From positions 1 through 64,000 of the forward strand of contig CALBCM010000035.1 of assembly GCA_937927235.1 (NCBI GenBank): a DNA stretch of 64,000 nt. Reading direction: 5' to 3'. This document shows positions 45,655 to 54,478 of the stretch, in pieces. Both the position numbers and the translations under genes were made by a program. The stretch is from an uncultured Johnsonella sp. GTDB taxonomy: Bacteria; Bacillota; Clostridia; Lachnospirales; Lachnospiraceae. Each line of letters begins with the position of its first letter. The stretch's first letter is position 1. The notes below the pieces were generated by a model. That model was given only the letters and a program-made list of their open reading frames with translations, made no database searches and was not told where the DNA came from.

Positions 45655-46110
45655 TTACTCCATGAGCTCAGTAGTCCAGTTCAATTCCTGTATGCTTTCA
45701 TCAGTCTGCCTGAGTTCTTTGGAAATTTTATCAACCTCCTTTTGAAGCTTGGCTACTGAAACTGTGGGCTGTATTTTAATTTCTTTGGGTGAATAGCGGT
45801 CTACAATATCACTTGCATTATTAAGAAATTGGCGCATTATGCGAAGCCGCTCTTTCAAACAATCCCTGTGTGCAAGCTGCTCAGTGATTGAAATGCCGTT
45901 TACTGTTGTTTTGCTATTCGTAAGATTTATTTTTTTTATAAGCTCTTCGAGCCTTGTCAGTATGATATTAAGTTCATCAAAAAGGGCTTCAGGCTGCTCA
46001 GCCGGAGCTTCACCCTCCTGAACCTTGGAATTGTTGTTAAGACGTATTTGAAGCTCGGAAAGGCGGCTTTGAAGGTCGCCTCTTTCTGAAAGTGCATTTG
46101 CAAGTTTCAT
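45655..46110 (-). CDS. DIP1984-family (septicolysin-like) protein
   Basis: This 151-aa, highly charged, helical protein matches the DIP1984 family: it starts MKLANALSERGDLQSRL, contains NNNSKVQEGEAP and TEQLAHRD, and ends with the conserved IQELNWTTELME. Despite the septicolysin label used for some relatives, no cytolytic activity can be inferred, and it has no signal peptide. It is most likely a cytosolic coiled-coil protein of unknown role. GAAAGGA precedes the ATG. Confidence 0.85.
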   Translation of the reverse strand: MKLANALSERGDLQSRLSELQIRLNNNSKVQEGEAPAEQPEALFDELNIILTRLEELIKKINLTNSKTTVNGISITEQLAHRDCLKERLRIMRQFLNNASDIVDRYSPKEIKIQPTVSVAKLQKEVDKISKELRQTDESIQELNWTTELME

Positions 46111-46188
46111 AAATAAAATCCTTTCGGCGAGGCTTCTCTGGGCTGGTAAAAGGCAGCGAGAGGAGCCCTTTAATAATTAAATAGCTTG

Positions 46189-47043
46189 TTACCTAGTAAG
46201 GTGCTGTATAAACTTAGCTTTAAGCTGCTTTTGAAGCTTGGAATCAAGACCTGTAGTAGTGAAGGCTTTAAGCACCTCTCCAAGCTCATCCCAGCTTTCC
46301 TTTTCCTTGCCTACAAGCACCGGAAAGAAAAACACTCCATTTGCCTCTGCAGCTGACATATCTCCGGGGGCATCGCCTATCATTAAAACCTTGCTCTTGT
46401 CATAGCCGAATTCCATAAGCTTTTTGATGCAGTCAGATTTGGTGCCTGCATCCTGAGCTAGCAGTATGTCAACCACATCAAGCAGACCGTGCTTTGTCCA
46501 TTCCTTATGTACGGCATCAGGATTTGCGGAGGAAACTATAGCGATATTTGCCAAAGCCTTTGCGGGCAGAAGTATATCATGCACTCCCTCAAAAGGGAGA
46601 AGCTCGTCTTCATCAAGCTCATGGATTGACTGATTAACCATTTTTGACCAGTTAAAAGCTTTTTTTAGACAGAGACTGCCGGTTTTTTCGATTTCTGCAT
46701 TGAGTGTATTAAAGGAAAATTCCTTAGTATTTGAAACCCAGTTCCTTAAATCTTCAAGTCCCTCAACCTTGATATATTTATCATTTATTTCATTTAAAAT
46801 AATTTCAAGCCCTTTATAGCGGTTTATTCCTCTATCCATAGAGTAGAGATTAATTTCATTCCATCTTTCAAGCATCTCATCCCTATATTTTTCAAGCCCC
46901 CACTCTTCAACAAAGCATGGACCGAAGCATTTTTTATGCTTTATATCCATAGTATCCATGACACAGCCGTCTGAATCTACACAGAGCAGGAAGTCCTTTG
47001 TTTTTTTAAATTCGGAAAATGCATTTGAAGTTTTTTTGTCCAT
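46189..47043 (-). CDS. HAD-superfamily hydrolase
   Basis: This 284-aa protein has HAD motif I with nucleophile D23 and acid/base D25 in VDSDGCVMDT, a serine-type motif II in IVSSANP, and motif IV in IGDAPGDMSAAEANG, where the Asp ligands bind magnesium. A helical cap lies between about residues 30 and 150. Such enzymes are mostly small-molecule phosphatases or phosphonatases; the substrate is not visible. AAAGGGG precedes the ATG. It lies upstream of the envelope block and may be a separate unit. Confidence 0.85.
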   Translation of the reverse strand: MDKKTSNAFSEFKKTKDFLLCVDSDGCVMDTMDIKHKKCFGPCFVEEWGLEKYRDEMLERWNEINLYSMDRGINRYKGLEIILNEINDKYIKVEGLEDLRNWVSNTKEFSFNTLNAEIEKTGSLCLKKAFNWSKMVNQSIHELDEDELLPFEGVHDILLPAKALANIAIVSSANPDAVHKEWTKHGLLDVVDILLAQDAGTKSDCIKKLMEFGYDKSKVLMIGDAPGDMSAAEANGVFFFPVLVGKEKESWDELGEVLKAFTTTGLDSKLQKQLKAKFIQHLTR

Positions 47044-47152
47044 TGAATTTACCCCTTTATATTTAGTGATGATGCCGGAAAGACCGGCATATTATATAAC
47101 CAGTGCATATCAATAAAATATTAATATAGTCACAGTGCCAATCAGCTATGAA

Positions 47153-48208
47153 TTACAGGTATTTTGACATTTCTTCAGCCTTTGGGAAAAGACCGAAAAG
47201 CCCTCCTGTATGTATAAAAAGAATATTATCGTATTTTGAAAAATCTGCGTGAAAACCGGAATCCTCTGCTTTTGAAGCCTTGCTTTCAGAATACTTTATT
47301 TCGCTGAGCATGCCTTTAAAGGCTTTGCCGGTATATACGGAATCAACAAATATTCCTTCCTGTCTGGCGAGGTGTTTAATGACTTCAAAATCTTCGGCAC
47401 AGTTAAGTCCGTAGCCCGCTCCCCTGTATAAATCTATTATCTTCAGGTCTTCTTTTTTTACTCCAAGACTTTCAGGAGTATGAGTGCATTCATTATTTGA
47501 AAGGTATTTACAGCACTCTATTATATTTTCGTAGCTTATATTTTGAAAATACTCCCTGTCTTCGCTTACGCTGAAGCCTACTATATCATAACCTGCATTA
47601 TAGGTGATACTGCCGAGTACAAGACCTGCAAAGGTGCCTGTGGAGCCTACAGTATCTATAATTGCATCGAAATGTATGCCAAGCTCCTTTTCCTGCATAA
47701 AAATTTCTTTAACCGCTTCTATATAGCCGAACATACCTATGGCATTTGAAGCTCCCATAGGAATTATATACGCCTTTCTGTTTTGAGCAGCAAGCTCTCC
47801 GGCTATGTCCTGCATGATTTGATTAACATCTTTATAGCTTTCAGGGCTTATAAGGCGTATGTCGGCACCAAGTATCCTGTCAAGCAGGTAATTTCCTGCA
47901 GGGGGCTGCTTTTCTCCGTCCTTAAGCACGAGAACCGACTTCAGTCCAAGCTTTGCAGCGGCAGCGGCGGTGGCTCTGCAGTGGTTTGACTGGAGGGCGC
48001 CGCAGGTTATAAGTGTATCTGCTCCCTGCTCCAGAGCCTCCGCTATGGAATATTCGAGCTTACGTACCTTATTTCCCGATAATTCCATACCTGTGAGGTC
48101 ATCTCGCTTGATGTAAATATTTTTATGATATTCTGCTGAAATTTTTTCAAGCTTTTCAATTTTTGTAGGAAGACAGGCTAAATTAATTTTAGGTGGTATA
48201 GTATACAT
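47153..48208 (-). CDS. PLP-dependent D-cysteine desulfhydrase / ACC-deaminase family enzyme
   Basis: This 351-aa enzyme is a fold-type II PLP protein. The Schiff-base lysine is K47 in ELSGNKVRKLEYS, followed by CGALQSNHCRATAAAA and the serine/threonine loop GSTGTFAGLVLG. These match DcyD/ACC-deaminase family members, which release pyruvate, ammonia and sulfide from D-cysteine or act on related amino acids. I place the start at the ATG at 48208, with GGAAAGGA upstream; a TTG at 48247 gives 13 extra residues but no ribosome site. Confidence 0.85.
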   Translation of the reverse strand: MYTIPPKINLACLPTKIEKLEKISAEYHKNIYIKRDDLTGMELSGNKVRKLEYSIAEALEQGADTLITCGALQSNHCRATAAAAAKLGLKSVLVLKDGEKQPPAGNYLLDRILGADIRLISPESYKDVNQIMQDIAGELAAQNRKAYIIPMGASNAIGMFGYIEAVKEIFMQEKELGIHFDAIIDTVGSTGTFAGLVLGSITYNAGYDIVGFSVSEDREYFQNISYENIIECCKYLSNNECTHTPESLGVKKEDLKIIDLYRGAGYGLNCAEDFEVIKHLARQEGIFVDSVYTGKAFKGMLSEIKYSESKASKAEDSGFHADFSKYDNILFIHTGGLFGLFPKAEEMSKYL

Positions 48209-48402
48209 TGTGAAATAAAAGTCCTTTCCGCTATTTTTTTTAGACAAAATATATTATATCAGAAAAAAATAAAAAATAAAACATTGACTGCCGACAATTT
48301 TCTATATAGTATAAATAAAAACAGAGGGATTTTATAAAGAGGATAGTTTTGTAATCATTATAGTTATCGTTTTATATTTATTATTAAATGAGGAGATTTA
48401 AA

Positions 48403-49545
48403 ATGAGCAATATAATTGATTATATGAAGTGGCGCGGGGATTTAAAATTTACCAATGATGCTTTTAATGAGGTTGATAATGTGATACTTGCAGAATTATC
48501 ATATATAGATTTTGCAGGTATAGTACCTTCAAGAGGAAAGGGAGGAATCAAGCTTAAAGAAGCTGCAAAAATCTTTCTGCGCTCATTTAAGAAAAAAGAA
48601 ATTGAAAAAAGAGGCGTTTACCTGCTGACCCCGGTTGAAATACTGAGAAACGCCCGTAAATGCCGCAGATTTTCAGAGATTATGCTCTATAACTATGTGG
48701 AAGAAATAAGCAGCGATAAAAATACACAGTTCAGCGCAATTTCAATGGAGCTTGATGACGGAAGTCTTTATATATCCTACAGCGGCACTGACAGCACTAT
48801 AGCAGGCTGGAGAGAAAATTTTGCTATGAGCTTTACCGAGAGCATTCCGGCACAGCAAAAGGCGGTAGATTATATCAATGAAGTCGCTGAGGAAAAAGAT
48901 GGAGTGCTGCGTGTAGGCGGTCATTCAAAGGGAGGAAACCTTGCAATTTATGCTGCGATTTATTGTGAAGCCAAGATTAAAAAAAGAATTAAAGAGATTT
49001 TTAACAATGACGGACCGGGATTTACAAGGAAGTCGGTTCCAAAAGAGGATTATGAAACTGTGGCTGATAAGGTAAAGACTTTAATACCTGCCGATTCAAT
49101 AGTCGGGCTGCTGCTTGAGCATGAGGAAACCGCCATAGTGGTAGAAAGCACAAGCAGCGGAGTGGCTCAGCATGATGCAGGAAACTGGCAGCTTGAAAGA
49201 ACTAAATTTGTAAGGGCTAAGGAGCTCAGCAGTGCAGCCACCCTGCTTAATAAAGCTATCGTAAACTGGCTGGCAAGACTTAATCCTGATGAAAAAAGAG
49301 AGTTTATAAATACTGTTTTTGATATTTTACAGGATAATAATATCAAGAGTACAAGAGATTTTATGAATATATCGCCTGAGGCACTTTTTAATATACTTAA
49401 AGAATGGAATCGTGCAAATTCTCAAAAGGAAGACATAATAGGAAAAACTATGAAGCTGTTTTGGGAGGAGAGCGGAAATGCACTTAAAGAGGAGATAGGA
49501 AAATTTATAGACAAAACCTTGCCCAGAAAAAAACGCAGCAAATAA
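48403..49545 (+). CDS. DUF2974 (Mbeg1-like) alpha/beta-hydrolase-like protein
   Basis: This 380-aa protein matches DUF2974: it opens with NIIDYMKWRGDLKFTNDAFNEVDN in parts and contains GGHSKGGNLAIYAA near residue 175, a lipase-type nucleophile elbow with the serine. The rest is helical, with no signal peptide. The enzymatic activity has not been established for the family to my knowledge. I use the ATG at 48403, because GAGGAG lies 9 bases upstream; that site itself overlaps an earlier ATG at 48388. Confidence 0.87.
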   Translation: MSNIIDYMKWRGDLKFTNDAFNEVDNVILAELSYIDFAGIVPSRGKGGIKLKEAAKIFLRSFKKKEIEKRGVYLLTPVEILRNARKCRRFSEIMLYNYVEEISSDKNTQFSAISMELDDGSLYISYSGTDSTIAGWRENFAMSFTESIPAQQKAVDYINEVAEEKDGVLRVGGHSKGGNLAIYAAIYCEAKIKKRIKEIFNNDGPGFTRKSVPKEDYETVADKVKTLIPADSIVGLLLEHEETAIVVESTSSGVAQHDAGNWQLERTKFVRAKELSSAATLLNKAIVNWLARLNPDEKREFINTVFDILQDNNIKSTRDFMNISPEALFNILKEWNRANSQKEDIIGKTMKLFWEESGNALKEEIGKFIDKTLPRKKRSK

Positions 49546-49573
49546 AACATGTTTTAAGGAAGAAATTAAATAA

Positions 49574-50644
49574 ATGAAAATACTTATAAGAACAATATCC
49601 TTATTTTTAAGCCTGGTGTTAATATATTTACTCTATGTATTATTAAGCTATAAAAGATTGCCTGATAAGCTGGAGCTTGAGGTATTATCTCCGGCTGCAG
49701 GCTCAGCTGACTATAATGAGGTTAAAATAAATACAGAATACACCGCTTTAACCTATAATATAGGCTTTGGAGCCTATACGCCTGATTTCAGCTTTTTTAT
49801 GGACGGAGGAAAAAGCTCATGGGCAAAAAGCAAGGCAAGTGTAGTCAGTGCAGTAGTCGGGGCGGCAGAGTTTATTAAAAATCAAAAGCCTGATTTCTCA
49901 CTTATACAGGAAGTGGATATAGACGGTACCAGAAGCTATCATGTAGATGAATTTGATTTATTCAGTAAGCAGCTTGCTGATTATTATAAAGTATTTGCCC
50001 AAAATTATGATTCGGCATTTTTAATGTATCCGCCTGCCCAGCCTCATGGCAAAAATAAATCGGGAATAGCTTTGTTTTCGCTGTATAAAATTGAGTCTTC
50101 TATAAGAAAAAGCTTTCCTATATCAAAAACTCTTTCAAAGCTTTTAGACCTTGACAGATGCTACAGCATATCAAGACTGCCTGTGGAGAATGGAAAAGAG
50201 CTTATTATAATAAATCTTCACATGTCAGCCTATGGACATAGTGACGAGGTCAGACAGGGACAGATTTCAAAGCTTTTTAATGATATGGCACAGGAATACG
50301 AAAAGGGAAATTATGTTCTGTGCGGAGGAGATTTTAACCATGACCTTAAGGCAGCAGAGGATGCCGAGGGAGATTTTGAAAGCTATACCTATCCTTTTCC
50401 AAGAAGCAATGTGCCGAAGGGATTTTATTTCGGTATGGATAGACTTGGTGAAGTTGAAAAATCCAAGCTGAGGAATACTTCAAGAGATTCCGGAAAGCCT
50501 TTTATAGAAGGAGAAAGTAAGACAGTAACTCTCGACGGGTTTATATTTTCTGAAAATATTGAGATGATAAGCTATGAAAATCTGAATACTGGTTTTATAT
50601 TTTCAGATCATGAGCCTGTGAAAACTGTATTTAAACTAAAATAA
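49574..50644 (+). CDS. Membrane-anchored endonuclease/exonuclease/phosphatase-family protein
   Basis: This 356-aa protein has an N-terminal membrane anchor (residues about 5-25) and an EEP domain. The metal and catalytic motifs are visible: LTYNIGFG, LIQEVD, LHMSAYGHSDE, GGDFNHD and SDHEPV at the C-terminus, in the order found in sphingomyelinase/inositol-phosphatase and DNase I relatives. It would act outside the membrane on a phosphodiester or phosphomonoester of unknown identity. It starts 28 bases after the DUF2974 gene, likely in one transcript. Confidence 0.86.
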   Translation: MKILIRTISLFLSLVLIYLLYVLLSYKRLPDKLELEVLSPAAGSADYNEVKINTEYTALTYNIGFGAYTPDFSFFMDGGKSSWAKSKASVVSAVVGAAEFIKNQKPDFSLIQEVDIDGTRSYHVDEFDLFSKQLADYYKVFAQNYDSAFLMYPPAQPHGKNKSGIALFSLYKIESSIRKSFPISKTLSKLLDLDRCYSISRLPVENGKELIIINLHMSAYGHSDEVRQGQISKLFNDMAQEYEKGNYVLCGGDFNHDLKAAEDAEGDFESYTYPFPRSNVPKGFYFGMDRLGEVEKSKLRNTSRDSGKPFIEGESKTVTLDGFIFSENIEMISYENLNTGFIFSDHEPVKTVFKLK

Positions 50645-50752
50645 AAGCAGCTGATACAGCAGTACCTAAGTCGAAATTATATAAAACAGTGTAAAATACG
50701 ATAGGATTATGTACAATCAGAATAAAAAAATAAAAAAAGTTTTTAAAACCTA

Positions 50753-50795
50753 TTGACAAACTAGGGATTAGGTGTTATAGTTAGTGAGTCCTAAC
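50753..50795 (+). promoter_or_regulatory. Promoter with overlapping dyad, upstream of DUF3793-flavodoxin
   Basis: TTGACA (50753-50758) and TATAGT (50776-50781) are 17 bases apart. Directly overlapping the -10 and likely start is the dyad GTTAG (50780-50784) / CTAAC (50791-50795), with a further TTAGG inside the spacer and CCTAACC after it. TTAGG/CCTAA elements suggest a DtxR-type iron or manganese regulator, which would fit flavodoxin replacing ferredoxin under iron limitation. The regulator itself is inferred. Confidence 0.7.
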
Positions 50796-50829
50796 CAATA
50801 AAGGTAAAAAACAGGAGAGAATAAACGAG

Positions 50830-51426
50830 ATGTCTGAAACAGTGAATGCTAAAGTAATAAGACTACTTAAAGATGGCAGTGAAGACATAAAAGCAGAGCT
50901 TAGACTTTTAATACAGTCTGCCCTTGTGCTTAAAGGCTGCAAACAGTCAAATATGTTCTTTGTGAGAGATGAAGAGCTTTTGATTTTAGCTGATTTGGCA
51001 GTAAGGACACGGCTTCGTTTAGCTTTACTGTATTCCCAAAGAGGCAGGCACCTTGTGTTTATATACAGGAAGAATGAGCTGCTTGATTACCTTAACTCAG
51101 AAGAGGTAAGTACCTTATTAAGAGAGTACGGCTATGAGGGAGAGAGGTTGGAAGGATTTTTTTCAAAACTGAGAAAAAGGATGTCCGGCTTTTATAAGAG
51201 AGCTGAGTTGTTTCCTCATGAAATAGGTTTGTTCTTATGCTATCCCTTATGTGATATAAAGGGTTTTGTAAAGAACGGGGGACAGAATTTCCTGTTTAGC
51301 GGATATTGGAAAGTTTATGATGATTTAGAAGCCACATTAAAGCTCTTTGCAGACTTTGACAGAGCAAGAGAAAGAGCCGTGAGTGAATGGCTGGCTGGCA
51401 GAACTCTTTATGAGATTGCCGCATAA
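50830..51426 (+). CDS. DUF3793 family protein
   Basis: This 198-aa protein matches DUF3793, recognised by ELFPHEIGLFLCYPLCDIKGF and GYWKVYDD near residues 130-165. The family is common in anaerobic Clostridia beside flavodoxins and iron-transport genes, but its function is unknown. It has no membrane segment. The flavodoxin gene follows 133 bases later with its own ribosome site, and the strong promoter at 50753 precedes both. Confidence 0.87.
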   Translation: MSETVNAKVIRLLKDGSEDIKAELRLLIQSALVLKGCKQSNMFFVRDEELLILADLAVRTRLRLALLYSQRGRHLVFIYRKNELLDYLNSEEVSTLLREYGYEGERLEGFFSKLRKRMSGFYKRAELFPHEIGLFLCYPLCDIKGFVKNGGQNFLFSGYWKVYDDLEATLKLFADFDRARERAVSEWLAGRTLYEIAA

Positions 51427-51559
51427 ATTCTTTTGTCAACATAATAGATGCTACTAATAAATATCAGTTGTGGCATCGCTATATATAAAAGCACCTTTTT
51501 AAGCAGGGAAAGTTAAGGACTTTCCAATTTAAATTAAACAAAAAGGAGAATAATAGAAT

Positions 51560-51991
51560 ATGGAAAAGGTTAGTATTGTTTACTGGAGCCAGACCGGAAA
51601 TACCGAAGCTATGGCAAAGATGATTGCACAGGGAGCTGAAGAGGCAGGCGCTAAGGCAGAGCTTATAGAGGTTTCTTCGGCAAATGTGGATGAACTTCTT
51701 GCACTTCCGGGATTCGCTATAGGCTGTCCTGCTATGGGAGCTGAGGAGCTTGAGGATGCAGAGGTTGAGCCGTTTGTAGCTTCAATCGAAGGAAAGGTTT
51801 CAGGCAAATCACTTCTTCTCTTTGGTTCATATGACTGGGGCGATGGAGAATGGATGAGGATTTGGCAGGACAGAATGACTGCAAAGGGAGCCAGCCTTGT
51901 TACCGGAGAGGGTGTTATAGCAAATAACGCACCTGATGCTGAGGCAGAAGCTAAGCTTAAGGCTGCCGGTGCAGAACTTGCAAAGCTGTAA
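51560..51991 (+). CDS. Flavodoxin
   Basis: This 143-aa electron carrier binds FMN. The phosphate loop SQTGNTEAMA (residues 10-19), a GCPAMGAEELED loop at about 56-67, and GSYDWGDGEW (about 88-97) holding the isoalloxazine-stacking aromatics are typical of clostridial flavodoxins. AAAGGAGAA precedes the ATG. Placed after DUF3793 and a likely metal-regulated promoter, it probably substitutes for ferredoxin when iron is scarce. Confidence 0.93.
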   Translation: MEKVSIVYWSQTGNTEAMAKMIAQGAEEAGAKAELIEVSSANVDELLALPGFAIGCPAMGAEELEDAEVEPFVASIEGKVSGKSLLLFGSYDWGDGEWMRIWQDRMTAKGASLVTGEGVIANNAPDAEAEAKLKAAGAELAKL

Positions 51992-52030
51992 TCAGTTTTA
52001 CAACCAGATTAGAGCTTGTGCTATATTCTT

Positions 52031-52132
52031 AGTTATAGGGCAGGGACTGTCCGAATAAACGCCTGTGGAGATAGTAGGCTACGAAGTCTGTGAAGCAGGA
52101 AGCCCGTTGGCTTTAGACAATGAGCAGTTCAC
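52031..52132 (+). mobile_element. Second right-end remnant of an IS200/IS605-type element
   Basis: A frame tail SVKQEARWL ending at TAG (52113-52115) resembles TnpB C-termini; GAAGCAGGAAGCCC (52092-52105) corresponds to the GAAGCAAGAATCCT of the copy at window position 116-129. A short hairpin (CGTTG 52105-52109 / CAATG 52118-52122) overlaps the stop, and CAGTTCAC follows. Two upstream stops show that no transposase survives. Confidence 0.5.
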
Positions 52133-52268
52133 TCTACTTACACACCTGATTATTATTCGACGCAGAACAAATAAAAGGTGCTATAATTAATACGGTCTTT
52201 CATTTAGACAAGGTCTAAATTTAAGATATATACAGTGTTACACATATTGAAATTTCCTCTTACTTTTG

Positions 52269-52317
52269 GATATAACCGATAAGGCCTGAGCAACCTTATC
52301 GGTTATATTCGTTTTAT
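52269..52317 (+). terminator. Terminator downstream of flavodoxin
   Basis: GATATAACCGATAAGG pairs with CCTTATCGGTTATATTC around a 9-base loop, and GTTTTATTT follows. The stem is long and nearly perfect. Confidence 0.8.
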
Positions 52318-52470
52318 TTAAAAAAATACTTAAAATATAAACACAAAACCACTTCTTTATGATAAGATAATAGCGGCAGAAGACTTTATAAATCTATAGC
52401 CGTTTTATATAAGTTTCAATGTCTGCATACGCAGACTTATGTGTTTAGTATAAGTAAGGGAGGTTTTTTA

Positions 52471-54456
52471 ATGAATATTGAGAAAAAAGCAGTAAATGCT
52501 ATACGAATATTATCAGCTGATGCGATACAAAGAGCAAATTCAGGGCATCCCGGTTTGCCGCTGGGAGCAGCCCCAATAGCGTATGAGCTGTGGGCTGATT
52601 GTATGAAACATAATCCGCAGAATCCGAAATGGGAGGACAGAGACAGGTTTATACTCTCAGGCGGTCACGGCTCGATGCTCTTATATTCACTTTTTCATCT
52701 TTTTGGTTATGGAAACCTTTCCATTGAGGATCTCAAAAATTTCAGACAACTTAATTCACTTACCCCGGGACATCCTGAATATGGACATACAATAGGAGTA
52801 GAGGCGACTACAGGACCTCTTGGTGCAGGCATGGCAATGGCTGTGGGTATGGCAATGGCTGAGGCACATCTGGGAGCAATATTTAATGAAAAAGATTTTA
52901 ATATAGTGGACCACTATACCTATGTACTTGGAGGGGACGGCTGCCTTATGGAGGGCATAAGCTCTGAGGCATTTTCGCATGCAGGTACACTCGGACTGCA
53001 TAAGCTGATAGTTATTTATGATTCTAATAATATAACTATAGAGGGCACAACTGATATTGCCTTTACTGAAAATGTTATGCAGCGTATGGAAGCCTTCGGC
53101 TTTCAGACTCTTGAGGTGGAGGACGGCAATGACCTTTTGGCTGTAGGTGAGGCTTTAAAGCAGGCAAAGGCAGATAAAACACGCCCTTCATTTATAAAAA
53201 TAAATACGGTAATAGGCTTTGGCTGCAGTGCAAAACAAGGCAAAGCCAGTGCTCACGGAGAACCTCTGGGAACTGAAAATATTGAGGATTTAAGAAAAAA
53301 TCTTGATTGGGATATAAAAGAAAGCTTCATTGTGCCGGAGGAGGTATATGAGCATTATAAAAAATTAAGTGAAGTTAAATCGGAAGCGGAAAAAGAGTGG
53401 AGAGCTTTATTTGAAAAATATTCAGAAAAATATCCTGATAAACGCCGACTCTGGGATAAATTTCATTCTGAACCTGATACAGATAAGCTTGATACAGCTG
53501 AATTTTGGGAATATGAAGATAAGCCTCAGGCTACAAGAAATATATCGGGCATCGTGATTAACAGGCTTAAAGCTATAATGCCTAATCTGATAGGAGGCTC
53601 GGCTGACCTCGCTCCTTCAAATAAATCATATATGAGTGAGGAGGGAGATTTTACTGCAGAAAATTATCAGGGAAGAAATATTCACTTTGGAGTCAGGGAG
53701 CTTGCTATGGCAGGTGAAACAAACGGTATTCTTCTGCATGGAGGATTAAGACCCTACTGCGCCACCTTTTTTGTGTTTGCTGATTATACCAAGCCTATGC
53801 TGAGGCTTGCCTCACTTATGACCATTCCTTCGGTATTTGTATTTACCCATGATTCAATAGGTGTCGGAGAGGACGGACCTACACATGAGCCTGTAGAGCA
53901 GCTTGCCATGCTCAGAGCAATGCCGAATTTCAATGCCTTCAGACCGGCAGATGCCCGAGAAACTATTGCGGCCTGGTATAGTGCAGTGACCTCAAAGCAC
54001 ACTCCTACCGCTGTTATATTGAGCAGGCAGAATCTCCCTCAGCTTGAGGGAAGCTCAAAGGAAGCGCTCAGGGGTGGCTATATAGTTAAGGAGTCGGCTA
54101 AAGCCCTGCCTGATGTTATATTGATAGCCTCAGGCTCGGAAGTAAGTCTTGCAGTACTGGCAGCTGAAGAGCTGTATAAGGAAGGAATAGCTGCGAGGGT
54201 GGTAAGCATGCCCTGCAGCGATATATTTGACTGTCAGGACAATGAGTATAAAGAAAAAATCTTACCTGCAGGGGTAAGGAAAAGAGTTGCCATAGAAGCG
54301 CTGTCTTCCTTTGGCTGGGAGAAGTATGCAGGGCTTGACGGAATTGTAATAGGCATGAATACTTTTGGGGCAAGTGCGCCTCATGATAAGCTTTTTAAAC
54401 ATTTTGGTTTTACAGTTGAGAGCATTGTAGATAAAACTAAATCACTTTTTATATAA
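52471..54456 (+). CDS. tkt: Transketolase
   Basis: This 661-aa TPP enzyme moves two-carbon units in the non-oxidative pentose phosphate pathway. It shows SGHPGLPLGAAPIAYELW near residue 27, the TPP motif GDGCLMEGISSEA ending in SNNITIEG, the RELAMAGETNGI segment, and DSIGVGEDGPTHEPVEQL. I place the start at ATG 52471 after GGGAGG; a longer frame from 52441 would read through the ribosome site. It is full length, with N- and C-terminal halves together. The next gene starts 22 bases later. Confidence 0.96.
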   Translation: MNIEKKAVNAIRILSADAIQRANSGHPGLPLGAAPIAYELWADCMKHNPQNPKWEDRDRFILSGGHGSMLLYSLFHLFGYGNLSIEDLKNFRQLNSLTPGHPEYGHTIGVEATTGPLGAGMAMAVGMAMAEAHLGAIFNEKDFNIVDHYTYVLGGDGCLMEGISSEAFSHAGTLGLHKLIVIYDSNNITIEGTTDIAFTENVMQRMEAFGFQTLEVEDGNDLLAVGEALKQAKADKTRPSFIKINTVIGFGCSAKQGKASAHGEPLGTENIEDLRKNLDWDIKESFIVPEEVYEHYKKLSEVKSEAEKEWRALFEKYSEKYPDKRRLWDKFHSEPDTDKLDTAEFWEYEDKPQATRNISGIVINRLKAIMPNLIGGSADLAPSNKSYMSEEGDFTAENYQGRNIHFGVRELAMAGETNGILLHGGLRPYCATFFVFADYTKPMLRLASLMTIPSVFVFTHDSIGVGEDGPTHEPVEQLAMLRAMPNFNAFRPADARETIAAWYSAVTSKHTPTAVILSRQNLPQLEGSSKEALRGGYIVKESAKALPDVILIASGSEVSLAVLAAEELYKEGIAARVVSMPCSDIFDCQDNEYKEKILPAGVRKRVAIEALSSFGWEKYAGLDGIVIGMNTFGASAPHDKLFKHFGFTVESIVDKTKSLFI

Positions 54457-54478
54457 TTTTTAAAGGTAAGGTAATACA

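Larger units (their letters stand above)
51992..52470. other. Intergenic region with mobile-element remnant, terminator and hairpin
   Basis: From left to right it holds an IS200/IS605-like right-end remnant (52031-52132), a strong terminator hairpin (52269-52309), and a small perfect hairpin GTCTGC-ATAC-GCAGAC (52421-52436) shortly before transketolase. No intact gene is present. Confidence 0.55.

Noticed and set aside
45655..46110. Septicolysin-like name taken as a toxin
   Set aside because: The protein lacks a signal peptide and any cytolysin motif; the family name is historical and the fold is coiled-coil.
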